Source: JALORV01 sp963754065 (GTDB taxonomy: Bacteria; Pseudomonadota; Gammaproteobacteria; Burkholderiales; Burkholderiaceae_F). From it: 64,000 bases of DNA. Location: assembly GCA_963754065.1 (NCBI GenBank), contig CAVWFH010000017.1:1-64000 (forward strand), in the 5' to 3' direction. Below the pieces are notes generated by a model. It was given only the letters and a program-made list of their open reading frames with translations. It ran no database searches and was not told the origin of the DNA. How positions within the stretch are numbered: position 1 is the first letter of the stretch; the number at the start of each line of letters is the position of its first letter. A program made the position numbers and the translations under genes. This document shows positions 53,733-61,338 of this stretch, in pieces.

Positions 53733-54696
53733 TCATGCCAGCGGCCCTCCGGGGCCGTTTGTCATTTCTGCTCGCATCGTTGCGAGTGCTGCCGCGACGG
53801 TCGGGTACATCAGCGTGACATGCAGTTCGTTCTTGAGGCGCCGGTTCGACAGCCGGCGGGACTCGGTCATGAACGAGTACATCATCGGCGACACGGTCGC
53901 CTTCAACGCCGCACGCGGCAGGCGCGGTGGGTGCGGCAGGCCGAATGCATCGGCGACCGCGTCGAAGTACTCGGCCATCTTCATCTCGTCGTCATCGCAC
54001 GCGTTGTAGACGCGCGCGGCCGCGCCACGCGACAGCGCGGCGATCGCAATGCGTGCCAGGTCGTCGGCATGGATGTGGTTGGTGTACACGTCGTCCGCGT
54101 CGGCCAGGGCTGGCAGGTTCTGGCGCAGCCGGTCCAGCGGCAGCCGATCGTGTGCGTAAATGCCGGGCACGCGCAGCACCGCGGCGCGCAGCCGGCCGCG
54201 CATGAGGTGTTCGGCGTCAAGCCGCCGCACGGCACGTTCGTTGGCGGGTTTCAGGCGCGCCGTTTCGTCGATCCGTCGACCGCCATGATCGCCGTAGACA
54301 CCGCTCGTGCTGATGTAGACGGCACGGCGGAGACGCACTGCGCGAGGCTCCGTCGAGCGCAGCGACGAGATGCCGCGTGCGCCTGTCGCGTTCTCCGACA
54401 TTGCCCGGCGGGGCGAGGTGGATGACGCGCTCCGCCAGACCCTGCAGGCGACGCAGGGATGCCGGCTGATCCAGGTTGCCGACGATCGGCAGCACGCCGG
54501 CGGCGCGCAACAACGGGGCGCGCTCCGGGGTCGACGTCAATGCGATGAGACGGAAGCGCGTGGCGAGGCGTGAGACAATGCGCAGCCCGACATCGCCGCA
54601 GCCGATGATCAGCAGGCGCGGTCGACCCAGCTTGCGTGGCTTGCGGCTCCCGAGGCGACTCGCGTGCGGTGACGGCGCGGGCCGTTTAAATTCCAT
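53733..54696 (-). pseudogene. NAD-dependent epimerase/SDR gene (YeeZ-like) with a frameshift
   Basis: The 5' part (54696 to about 54350) encodes a Rossmann start LLIIGCGDVGLRIVSRLA and the block RVIHLAPPGNVGERDRRTRHLVAAL. The 3' part, one frame over (about 54350 to 53733), continues with RRAVYISTSGVYGDHGG, the active-site YGDxxG-type region, and a normal epimerase C-terminus (YTNHIHADDLARI, VYNACDDDEMKMAEYF). The two halves join within 54325-54360 if one base is removed. Neither part has other lesions. A YeeZ/extended SDR of about 310 residues would result. It is recently broken or a sequencing error. Confidence 0.82.
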
Positions 54697-54707
54697 CGCG
54701 CAATTCT

Positions 54708-55772
54708 ATGAGCTTCAAGGTCACGGTCCGCCCGAGCGGACGATCCTTCACCGTCGAAGGCGACGAAACCGTGCTGGCCTCGGCGCTGCGGCAGGGCGTC
54801 GGCATTGCGTACGGCTGCAAGAACGGAGCCTGCGGCACCTGCCGTGGCAAGCTGCTCGAAGGTCAACTCGTGCACGGACCGCACTCGACCTCGGCATTGT
54901 CGGCGGCGGACGAGGCGCGGGGCCTGGCGCTGTTCTGCTGCTCGCGACCACAGTGCGATGTCGTGATCGAGGCGCGCGAGCTGACTGGCTTCGGCGACAT
55001 ACCGATCAGGAAAATGCCGGTGCGCATCGCGCGCATCGAGCGCGCGGCGCCGGACGTGGCCATTGTGTCGCTGCAACTGCCGGCTACGGAGCGACTCCAG
55101 TACCTGGCCGGTCAGTACCTCGAATTCATCCTGCGCGATGGTTCGCGCCGCCACTATTCGATCGCCACGCCGCCCCACGCGGACGAGCAACTGCAATTCC
55201 ACATCCGACATATGCCGGGTGGGGTGTTCACCGACAACCTGTTCGGCACCGGACCGCAGCCCGTCAAGGAGCGCGACATCCTGCGTGTCGAAGGACCGAT
55301 GGGCACGTTCTTCCTGCGCGAAGACAATCCGCGGCCGATCATCCTGGTGGCAGGCGGAACCGGCTTTGCCCCGATCAAGGCGCTCGCCGAGCACATCTTT
55401 TCGGAGGGCATCAACCGCGAGGATTCAGGCAAGGTCTTTCGCCCCGTGGTCTTTTACTGGGGAGCACGGTCCAGGCAGGATCTCTACGCCGATGAGTTGC
55501 CGTCGCGCTGGGCGCGCGAGCAGCCGAACTTCCGTTACGTTCCGGTGCTGTCGGAAGCGCACCCCGAGGATGCTTGGACCGGGCGTACCGGCTTCGTGCA
55601 TCGCGCGGTGATGGAAGACTTCCCCGATCTATCCGGTCACCAGGTCTATGCGTGCGGAGCCCCGCCGATGATCGCAGCGGCGCGCCGCGATTTCTCGGCG
55701 TTGTGCGGACTTCCGGAGGACCAGTTCTTCGCCGACGCTTTTACTTCGCAGGCGGACCTGGTTCAGGCCTGA
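54708..55772 (+). CDS. 2Fe-2S ferredoxin/FAD reductase (CDP-6-deoxy-delta-3,4-glucoseen reductase-like)
   Basis: This 354-residue flavoprotein has an N-terminal plant-type 2Fe-2S domain (YGCKNGACGTCRGKL, then CCSRPQC). Ferredoxin-NADP reductase FAD and NAD domains follow (RRHYSIATPPH, GPMGTFFLRE, ILVAGGTGFAPIKAL, VYACGAPPM). This layout occurs in AscD-like enzymes and oxygenase reductases. As a lone gene in many Burkholderiales it is annotated as the glucoseen reductase, but no dideoxysugar genes are nearby. An electron-supply role for another oxygenase or lyase is equally possible. Confidence 0.88.
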   Translation: MSFKVTVRPSGRSFTVEGDETVLASALRQGVGIAYGCKNGACGTCRGKLLEGQLVHGPHSTSALSAADEARGLALFCCSRPQCDVVIEARELTGFGDIPIRKMPVRIARIERAAPDVAIVSLQLPATERLQYLAGQYLEFILRDGSRRHYSIATPPHADEQLQFHIRHMPGGVFTDNLFGTGPQPVKERDILRVEGPMGTFFLREDNPRPIILVAGGTGFAPIKALAEHIFSEGINREDSGKVFRPVVFYWGARSRQDLYADELPSRWAREQPNFRYVPVLSEAHPEDAWTGRTGFVHRAVMEDFPDLSGHQVYACGAPPMIAAARRDFSALCGLPEDQFFADAFTSQADLVQA

Positions 55773-55816
55773 ACCCGATCCGCCGCGTCACACGCATCGC
55801 GGTTGTGTTGCGTCTT

Positions 55817-57151
55817 TCAGTTGCGCAACGGCAAGAGGTAACTCGTGGCAACGCGATGACCTATCTTGCGCCCAAGCGCGATCCCGTCCTCGCAGGCGCT
55901 GCGGAAGTGGATGCCCGCGTAGACGCGCGAGTCGGCGCTTTCGCGGGCCGCCTGCGACAGGTGCGTGTAGGTCCGCTTGATGTTCGCGAACGGCGGACCG
56001 CTGGCGATCGTGAACGTGACCTGGTCCGACCCCAGGATCGTGGCCAGCGCGACGGCTCCCGCCGCACTGAAGATGCTCTGGGTCGAGGGATAGTCGGACA
56101 CCGGCGGCGTGTTCTGCAGGCTGTTCCACTTCGGGTCGGCCACGGTCGCATCGTTGCCGTCTTCCGCAGCCTCGCGAATGGCCGTGACCGGCCGCCAGAA
56201 GTCGTAGACATAGCGGATCTTGAAGCCAGCGATGTAGCCGTCGGCCATCGCCAGTGAAACGACGCCCAGGGCGCGTGCACTGTCCACGAGATCGAACCCG
56301 CGAGCCTCCGACACCGCGCGCGCAACGCGATACCAGGAGGGCGGTCCCTCGAACCAGAACCGGGCCAGTTCAGTCTGCTCGGGCGTGCGCGCTGTGCTGA
56401 CCTGGCCGCCCAGGGTCTTCACTTCGTTGAAGTCACGCGCGTACTGGGCGCTGTTGAGCGCAGGCGGCCCGGGCAACCAGAACTGGGACGCAGACAGCAG
56501 CGTGAACGGCGTGATGTTGCCCCATCCCGGCAGGGCCGATGCCGCGAGCCCGGGCGCGACCTTGGGATCCTTGATCGGTGGATTGGGCGGATCGGGGTTC
56601 GGCGTCGGCCGCCACCGTCCGGGGGCATTGACTGGCGTGTAGGGCGCCCCACGCATGGCTCCGTCATCCTTGCGCAGCGCCAGCATGGCTTCGCCCGCTG
56701 CCTGGCCCACGGCGATGCCGTTGGTCTTCGCCGGTCCCTCGGGCAGGGCGGCAAGGGCCGTTCGATAGGCATCCTCGACCTGGGCCAGCGCTTCAGTGCG
56801 CTGCGGCGGCGCACCGAAGTTCGGAATGACGCCCGCCAGAACGGTGCGTGTCGCCGCGGCGACGGCCGCTTCGGGCGCCGCGCCGCGAACTGCGGGTCCT
56901 TCGAAGTAGTAGGCCGTGTAACGCGGGGTGATCGCATTCAGCGCGTCATGCACTGCGCCCTGCACCATGGCGATCGTGCGTGACTGCTGGATGGCGTTCT
57001 GGCCGCCGGTATTGGTGGCCTTGACCGCGGTGTCGTTCCACTTGAGCACCTCGTTGGCGGCGGCGGGCAAAGCGCAGAGCGCGGCGACGGCGAAGGCCGC
57101 GATGAGTCGGGCCGGCGTGAGGCCCGGGACCCGGGTGAAAATCACAGTCAT
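55817..57151 (-). CDS. Exported vanadium haloperoxidase-like (PAP2 superfamily) protein
   Basis: The 444-residue protein begins with a signal peptide (about residues 10-31, ending PAAA). It matches the vanadium-dependent haloperoxidase/PAP2-like family of exported bacterial proteins. Vanadate/phosphate-binding segments are KIRYVYDFWRPVTAIR, SDYPSTQSIFSAAGAVAL and DSRVYAGIHFRSA. In haloperoxidases and PAP2 phosphatases the second block is PSGHS; here the catalytic His position is Gln358 (PSTQS), so chemistry may differ. The ATG at 57151 has GAGGAG 9 bases upstream; the frame extends to 57229. Confidence 0.83.
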   Translation of the reverse strand: MTVIFTRVPGLTPARLIAAFAVAALCALPAAANEVLKWNDTAVKATNTGGQNAIQQSRTIAMVQGAVHDALNAITPRYTAYYFEGPAVRGAAPEAAVAAATRTVLAGVIPNFGAPPQRTEALAQVEDAYRTALAALPEGPAKTNGIAVGQAAGEAMLALRKDDGAMRGAPYTPVNAPGRWRPTPNPDPPNPPIKDPKVAPGLAASALPGWGNITPFTLLSASQFWLPGPPALNSAQYARDFNEVKTLGGQVSTARTPEQTELARFWFEGPPSWYRVARAVSEARGFDLVDSARALGVVSLAMADGYIAGFKIRYVYDFWRPVTAIREAAEDGNDATVADPKWNSLQNTPPVSDYPSTQSIFSAAGAVALATILGSDQVTFTIASGPPFANIKRTYTHLSQAARESADSRVYAGIHFRSACEDGIALGRKIGHRVATSYLLPLRN

Positions 57152-57282
57152 GACACTTTCTCCTCGAGGGGACTGCGAAGTGAAATGCTGGAAGCCGGGG
57201 ACACTAGGCCTGCGTCGGCGGTCCGTCAACCGTCTTCGGCGGGGTGGACTGCTGCGCCGGAAGTTGGTTTAGACTTCAACCA

Positions 57283-57357
57283 ATGAAGACGATGAGCATG
57301 ACCCGACGTGCACGACGCAATGCGGAACTCCGCAGGGAGGCGCGCGCGCAGGGTTGA
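57283..57357 (+). CDS. Arginine-rich 24-residue mini-ORF, putative leader peptide
   Basis: This short ORF starts ATG 57283, with in-frame alternatives at 57292 and 57298, and stops at TGA 57355-57357. Seven of its 24 codons are arginine (residues 8, 9, 11, 12, 17, 18 and 21), including CGA and AGG, rarer choices in this GC-rich DNA. An intrinsic terminator begins 25 bases after the stop, and the next operon contains argC, an arginine-biosynthesis gene. That is the arrangement of amino-acid attenuators such as trp and his. No strong ribosome site is visible, so translation is unproven. Confidence 0.55.
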   Translation: MKTMSMTRRARRNAELRREARAQG

Positions 57358-57381
57358 CTACCGTCTTACAGGTTTCCCCCG

Positions 57382-57411
57382 AAGGCCGCGTATCCCGCGG
57401 CCTTTTTGTTT
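57382..57411 (+). terminator. Intrinsic terminator/attenuator ahead of GNAT-argC
   Basis: A perfect nine-base stem, AAGGCCGCG (57382-57390) and CGCGGCCTT (57396-57404), with a five-base loop is followed by TTTGTTT. The structure lies ten bases before the GNAT start, so transcription from upstream would be stopped unless terminator formation is blocked. The segment CGCAGGG in the mini-ORF (57331-57337) could pair, with one bulge, with CCCGCG of the terminator (57394-57399), offering a possible competing fold. Confidence 0.85.
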
Positions 57412-57420
57412 CTGGATGCA

Positions 57421-57936
57421 ATGACTGACTCACAACCGGACATGGACATTCAAATCAGCAGCAATCCGGACTGGATCGACATCGATCGGGTCTGGCGCTT
57501 CCTGCGCGACGAGGCGTACTGGTCCCGCGGGGTTCCGCGTGGCGTCGTGCAGCGCGCCATCGCAAATTCTCTGGTCTGGGGCGCCTATGCCAGCGAGTCC
57601 TCGGCAACGGCGACATGCGGGCGCGGCCAGGTCGGCTTCCTGCGCGTCATCTCCGACCGGGCGACCTTCGCGTATCTTTGCGACGTCTTCGTGCTGCCGG
57701 AGTGGCGGGGTCGCGGCATCGCGCGGCGCCTTGTGCAGGCAGCGCGCGAGCATCCGGAACTGCAAGGCCTGCGACGCTGGCTGCTTTTCACGCGCGACGC
57801 GCACGAGTTGTACGCGCGGGCTGGATTCACGCCGCTGACGGACCCGCGGCGCGGCATGGAACGTCTGGACAGCAACGTTTACGCATCGACAGCAACATCG
57901 CAACCGGTAATGGCACCGAGCGGAGAGCGGACATGA
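57421..57936 (+). CDS. GNAT N-acetyltransferase
   Basis: The 171-residue protein has the GNAT fold, with DVFVLPEWRGRGIARRLVQAAREHPEL carrying the acetyl-CoA loop RGRGIA, and ELYARAGFTPL at the end. DEAYWSRGVPRGVVQRAIANSL is typical of a widespread family of small GNATs. ATG 57421 is taken as the start; 57442 is possible. Its stop overlaps the argC start as ATGA, so the two are co-translated. The substrate is unknown. With the PaiB-like gene two places downstream it echoes a PaiA/PaiB pairing. Confidence 0.83.
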   Translation: MTDSQPDMDIQISSNPDWIDIDRVWRFLRDEAYWSRGVPRGVVQRAIANSLVWGAYASESSATATCGRGQVGFLRVISDRATFAYLCDVFVLPEWRGRGIARRLVQAAREHPELQGLRRWLLFTRDAHELYARAGFTPLTDPRRGMERLDSNVYASTATSQPVMAPSGERT

Positions 57937-58889
57937 GCAAGCCCACGGTCTTCATCGACGGCGAACACGGCACGACGGGTCTCGAGATCCGCGAGCGACT
58001 GGCAGGCCACGGAAGCGTGCAGTTGCTGAGCCTGCCGTCCGAACAGCGCAAGGACGCGGCCGCCAAGCGAGCGGTCGTGGCGGCCGCCGACGTCGTGATC
58101 CTGTGCCTGCCGGACGATGCCGCACGCGAAACGGTCGCGATGATCGGTGACGCGAAAACGCGCGTCATCGACGCGAGCAGCGCGCATCGCACTGCCGCGG
58201 GCTGGGTGTACGGATTTCCCGAACTGACGGCAACCCAGCGGCGGGCGGTGGCTCAGGCGCGCTTCGTCTCCAACCCCGGCTGCTATCCGACAGGCTTCCT
58301 GTCGATCGTGCGGCCGCTGCGCGAGCGCGATTTGCTGCCGGCCGGATACCCGGTCAGCGTGCACGCGGTGTCGGGCTACACGGGCGGCGGGCGCAAGCTG
58401 ATCGAGCGCTACGAGCAGGCGGGGGCCGGGACGCCGCCGAACTTCGTCGCCTACGGGCTCAATCTCGCCCACAAGCATCTCGGAGAAATGCAGACGCACG
58501 GCCTGCTCGAACGTCCGCCGGTGTTTGCGCCGTCGGTCGGCGACTTCCGCCGCGGCATGCTGGTATCGGTACCGCTGCAGACGTCCCTGCTGCCGCGCCG
58601 AGTGACCGGTGCCGAACTGCACACGGCACTGACCGAACACTACGCCGGCGAGCACTTCGTCAGCGTTCGTCCGCTCAATGATGCAACGGCGCTGCGCGAC
58701 GGCACCTACCTCGACGCCGAGGCACTGAACGGCAGCAATCGCCTTGAAGTTTTCGTCTATGCCAACGACGCCCAGCAGCAGGCGCTGCTGATCGCGCGGC
58801 TCGACAACCTCGGAAAGGGAGCCAGCGGAGCCGCTGTGCAGAACCTCAACCTGATGCTCGGACTGGCAGAACCGACCGGTCTCGACTGA
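57933..58889 (+). CDS. argC: N-acetyl-gamma-glutamyl-phosphate reductase (short form)
   Basis: ArgC reduces N-acetylglutamyl phosphate to the semialdehyde in arginine biosynthesis. The 318-residue protein is the shorter ArgC type, with FIDGEHGTTGLEIRERL (NADP-binding), the catalytic cysteine in FVSNPGCYPTGFL, VSGYTGGGRKLIE and the later VSVPLQTSLLP. The start overlaps the GNAT stop; its stop shares a base with the next ATG. It is separated from other arg genes. The preceding arginine-rich mini-ORF and terminator suggest arginine-responsive attenuation. Confidence 0.93.
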   Translation: MSKPTVFIDGEHGTTGLEIRERLAGHGSVQLLSLPSEQRKDAAAKRAVVAAADVVILCLPDDAARETVAMIGDAKTRVIDASSAHRTAAGWVYGFPELTATQRRAVAQARFVSNPGCYPTGFLSIVRPLRERDLLPAGYPVSVHAVSGYTGGGRKLIERYEQAGAGTPPNFVAYGLNLAHKHLGEMQTHGLLERPPVFAPSVGDFRRGMLVSVPLQTSLLPRRVTGAELHTALTEHYAGEHFVSVRPLNDATALRDGTYLDAEALNGSNRLEVFVYANDAQQQALLIARLDNLGKGASGAAVQNLNLMLGLAEPTGLD

Positions 58890-59506
58890 TGTTGTACGCG
58901 CCCGCCCACTTTGCCTTGCGCCAGCGGGAACTCGCCGGCGCGCTCATGCGCGCACATCCCTTGGCGACACTGATCACGCAGACTGCGGAGGAGCCCTTCA
59001 TCACGCATGCGCCGCTGCTGCTCGACGATCGCACCGATCCATGGCAGTTGCATGGCCATGTGGCACGCGCCAATCCGCATTGGCAGTCCTGGCGCGACGG
59101 CGATCCTCTGTTCGCCGTATTTCACGGCGGGGATGCCTATGTATCGCCGGCCCTCTACACGGTGCGAAAGGCGGTCCCGACCTGGAACTATGCGGTTGTG
59201 CATGTCCGCGGCACGATTGCGATAACGCACGACAGCGAGGGCAAGGAACAGGTGCTCAAGGCACTGATCGACGCACATGACCCACCGTACCGCGAGCAGT
59301 GGAACCAGATGGATCTTGCTTACCGAGAAGGCATGAAGGAAGGAATCGTTGCGTTCACGCTCGCGATCGATCGTCTCGAGGCGAAGTTCAAGCTCAGCCA
59401 GAACCGGCCGCTCGATGACCGTGAACGGGTGCGCAGTGCAATGCTCTCCGGTGGCGACAAGGGACGCGAGCTCGCCACATGGATGGAGCGGTTGAGCACG
59501 GAGTAG
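58889..59506 (+). CDS. PaiB-family FMN-binding protein
   Basis: The 205-residue protein matches the PaiB/FMN-binding split-barrel family, named from a Bacillus negative transcriptional regulator. It has LATLITQTAEEPFITHAPLLLD near the N-terminus, HGHVARANPHW, FHGGDAYVSPALY, VPTWNYAVVHVRG, and KFKLSQNRPLDDRERV near the C-terminus. Members bind flavin or haem, and whether they regulate transcription directly is unclear. Its start overlaps the argC stop by one base, placing it in the GNAT-argC operon. Confidence 0.9.
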   Translation: MLYAPAHFALRQRELAGALMRAHPLATLITQTAEEPFITHAPLLLDDRTDPWQLHGHVARANPHWQSWRDGDPLFAVFHGGDAYVSPALYTVRKAVPTWNYAVVHVRGTIAITHDSEGKEQVLKALIDAHDPPYREQWNQMDLAYREGMKEGIVAFTLAIDRLEAKFKLSQNRPLDDRERVRSAMLSGGDKGRELATWMERLSTE

Positions 59507-59523
59507 CAAGGCGGGATCTAGCG

Positions 59524-60426
59524 ATGACCCGGACACTCGAGATCGAACACGTCACGACCTACCGCTATGCGCAGCCGGTGAGGTTCGGACAGCACCGCGT
59601 GATGTTCCGACCGCGCACCGGCAACGACATCCGGCTGCTCGATGCGCGCATCGACGTCAATGTGCCGTCACAGATCGATTGGGTGCTGGACACCTACTCA
59701 AACTCGGTCACGCTGGTCCAGCCGCAGCAGCACGCCGCCGAACTGCAGATCAGGTGCAGCATCCGCATCGAGCATGACGGTGTTCGCGGCGTGAGGGAGC
59801 TGCCCCTCGCACCGCACGCGCAACGCTGGCCATTTGACTACACGGCCGACGAGCGCCGTGACCTCGGTTCCTTGCTCGAACGGCACTATCCGGACCCGAA
59901 AGGCCGGCTGTTCGAGTGGTGCCGTCCGTTCCTGGCGCCGACAGTGCGGCCCGATACGCGCGAACTGCTGATGTCGATCGCGTCGACAATCAAGACAGGA
60001 TTCAGTTACGAGACGCGCGATGCGGAAGGTACGCAGACGCCGGACGAAACCCTTCAGCGCGGCGCAGGTACCTGCCGCGACTTTGCGCTGCTGATGATGG
60101 AAGTGGTGCGGCGACTCGGCATGGCGGCACGCTTTGTGTCTGGGTATCTGTATGACCCGGCACTCGACGCGGGCGAAGGTTCGGCGGCCGACGCGGTTAT
60201 CAGTGGAGCCGGTGCCACGCATGCTTGGTTGCATGTGTACTTGCCGGGCGCCGGCTGGGTGCCGTTCGATCCGACCAATGCGCTGTTCGGTGGCTCGAAT
60301 CTCATTCGCGTCGCCTATGCGCGCGATCCGGGCCTGGCGGAACCGGTGGTCGGCAGCTGGTTCGGCGAGGCGGAGGTCTTCAGGGAAATGACCGTACACG
60401 TCGGAGTGCGCAGCATCCCGGCTTGA
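59524..60426 (+). CDS. Transglutaminase-like family protein
   Basis: This cysteine protease-fold protein of 300 residues has the catalytic triad in GAGTCRDFALLM (Cys), ATHAWLHVYLPGAGW (His) and FDPTN (Asp). An N-terminal beta domain (IEHVTTYRYAQPVRFGQHRVMFRPR) is typical of the bacterial transglutaminase-like family often found with circularly permuted ATP-grasp partners. None is present here. It has no signal peptide, so it is cytoplasmic. It follows the PaiB gene by 17 bases. The substrate is unknown, perhaps a peptide amide. Confidence 0.87.
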   Translation: MTRTLEIEHVTTYRYAQPVRFGQHRVMFRPRTGNDIRLLDARIDVNVPSQIDWVLDTYSNSVTLVQPQQHAAELQIRCSIRIEHDGVRGVRELPLAPHAQRWPFDYTADERRDLGSLLERHYPDPKGRLFEWCRPFLAPTVRPDTRELLMSIASTIKTGFSYETRDAEGTQTPDETLQRGAGTCRDFALLMMEVVRRLGMAARFVSGYLYDPALDAGEGSAADAVISGAGATHAWLHVYLPGAGWVPFDPTNALFGGSNLIRVAYARDPGLAEPVVGSWFGEAEVFREMTVHVGVRSIPA

Positions 60427-60468
60427 CGCGCGGGCGATTACCGCGCGCGAGGAAACCCGCACAGCGGT

Positions 60469-61188
60469 TCAGGCCGCTTCGCCCAGATAGGCCTCACGCA
60501 CCTTCGGGTCGGTCAGCAGATCATGCGCGTTGCCGCTGAGCGTGATCAATCCCGATTCCATCACGTACGCGCGATGCGCCGCCTCGAGTGCGAGGCGTGC
60601 ATTCTGCTCGACCAGCAGCATCGGCACCTTGCGGGCCGCCACGGTGCGGATAACCTCGAAGACTTTCTCGACCATGATGGGCGACAGACCCATCGAGGGT
60701 TCGTCAAGCAGCAGCAACTTCGGCTGGCTCATCAGCGCGCGTGCCATGGCCAGCATCTGCTGTTCGCCACCGGACAGCGTGCCGGCGAGCTGTCTTGCGC
60801 GCTCCTTCAGGCGTGGAAAAATCGCGAACATCTCTTCGATGTCGCGCTTGATTCCCGCCTCGTCATTGCGCACGAACGCGCCCATCTGCATGTTCTCGGT
60901 CACCGACATGCGCGCGAACACCCCGCGTCCCTCCGGAACCATCGCCAGGCCCTGCGCCAACAACTGGTAGGACGCCAGTCCGCGCGTCGTGCGGCCCATG
61001 TAGTCGATCTCGCCGGCCCAGGCCTGGGTGCTGGTGATCGCCTTCAAAGTGGAAGTCTTGCCGGCGCCGTTGGCGCCGATCAGCGTCACCAGTTCGCCGG
61101 CGCGCACCTCGAGGTCGACGCCCTTGACGGCCTGAATACCGCCGTAAGCGACTTTCAGTCCCGCGACGCGAAGGACGACATCAGCCAT
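60469..61188 (-). CDS. livF: Branched-chain amino-acid-type ABC transporter ATP-binding protein LivF
   Basis: The 239-residue ATPase has Walker A GANGAGKTS, the Q-loop region, signature LSGGEQQMLAMARAL, Walker B LLLLDEPSMGLSP and the H-loop VEQNARLALEAAHRAYVMESG. It pairs with LivG to power uptake through LivHM. ATG 61188 (MADVVLRVAG) gives the normal start. A second, divergent copy of the first 17 codons lies 149 bases upstream, separated by a GC-rich hairpin. The usual tight livG-livF spacing is therefore lost. Confidence 0.94.
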   Translation of the reverse strand: MADVVLRVAGLKVAYGGIQAVKGVDLEVRAGELVTLIGANGAGKTSTLKAITSTQAWAGEIDYMGRTTRGLASYQLLAQGLAMVPEGRGVFARMSVTENMQMGAFVRNDEAGIKRDIEEMFAIFPRLKERARQLAGTLSGGEQQMLAMARALMSQPKLLLLDEPSMGLSPIMVEKVFEVIRTVAARKVPMLLVEQNARLALEAAHRAYVMESGLITLSGNAHDLLTDPKVREAYLGEAA

Positions 61189-61211
61189 GCGACATTCCAG
61201 CAATGCGCGCT

Positions 61212-61233
61212 CCCTCCCCCTCGCGGGGGAGGG
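61212..61233. repeat. GC-rich perfect hairpin in the livG-livF spacer
   Basis: CCCTCCCCC (61212-61220), the loop TCGC and GGGGGAGGG (61225-61233) form a perfect nine-base hairpin. Further G-runs follow (GGGGAGGGGG at 61236-61245). Such C/G-run palindromes are common as small mobile intergenic repeats in GC-rich proteobacteria. It interrupts the livF upstream region between two copies of the gene's 5' end. No T-run is present. Confidence 0.7.
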
Positions 61234-61279
61234 TCGGGGAGGGGGCCTCCGGAGTCGCCCGGGCGGGCGCAGCGCGTAG

Positions 61280-61337
61280 CGCGCAGACCGCCATAGGCAA
61301 CCTTGAGCCCCGCGACGCGAAGGACGACGTCGCTCAT
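61280..61337 (-). pseudogene. Truncated second copy of the livF 5' end
   Basis: The minus strand encodes MSDVVLRVAGLKVAYGG, matching the intact LivF start (MADVVLRVAGLKVAYGG), directly after livG. The match ends within a few codons and the frame runs into the hairpin repeat. The two copies share the exact block CCGCGACGCGAAGGACGAC but differ at several silent positions, so the duplication is not brand new or involves a paralogue. It cannot encode a functional ATPase. Confidence 0.8.
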
Positions 61338-61338
61338 C

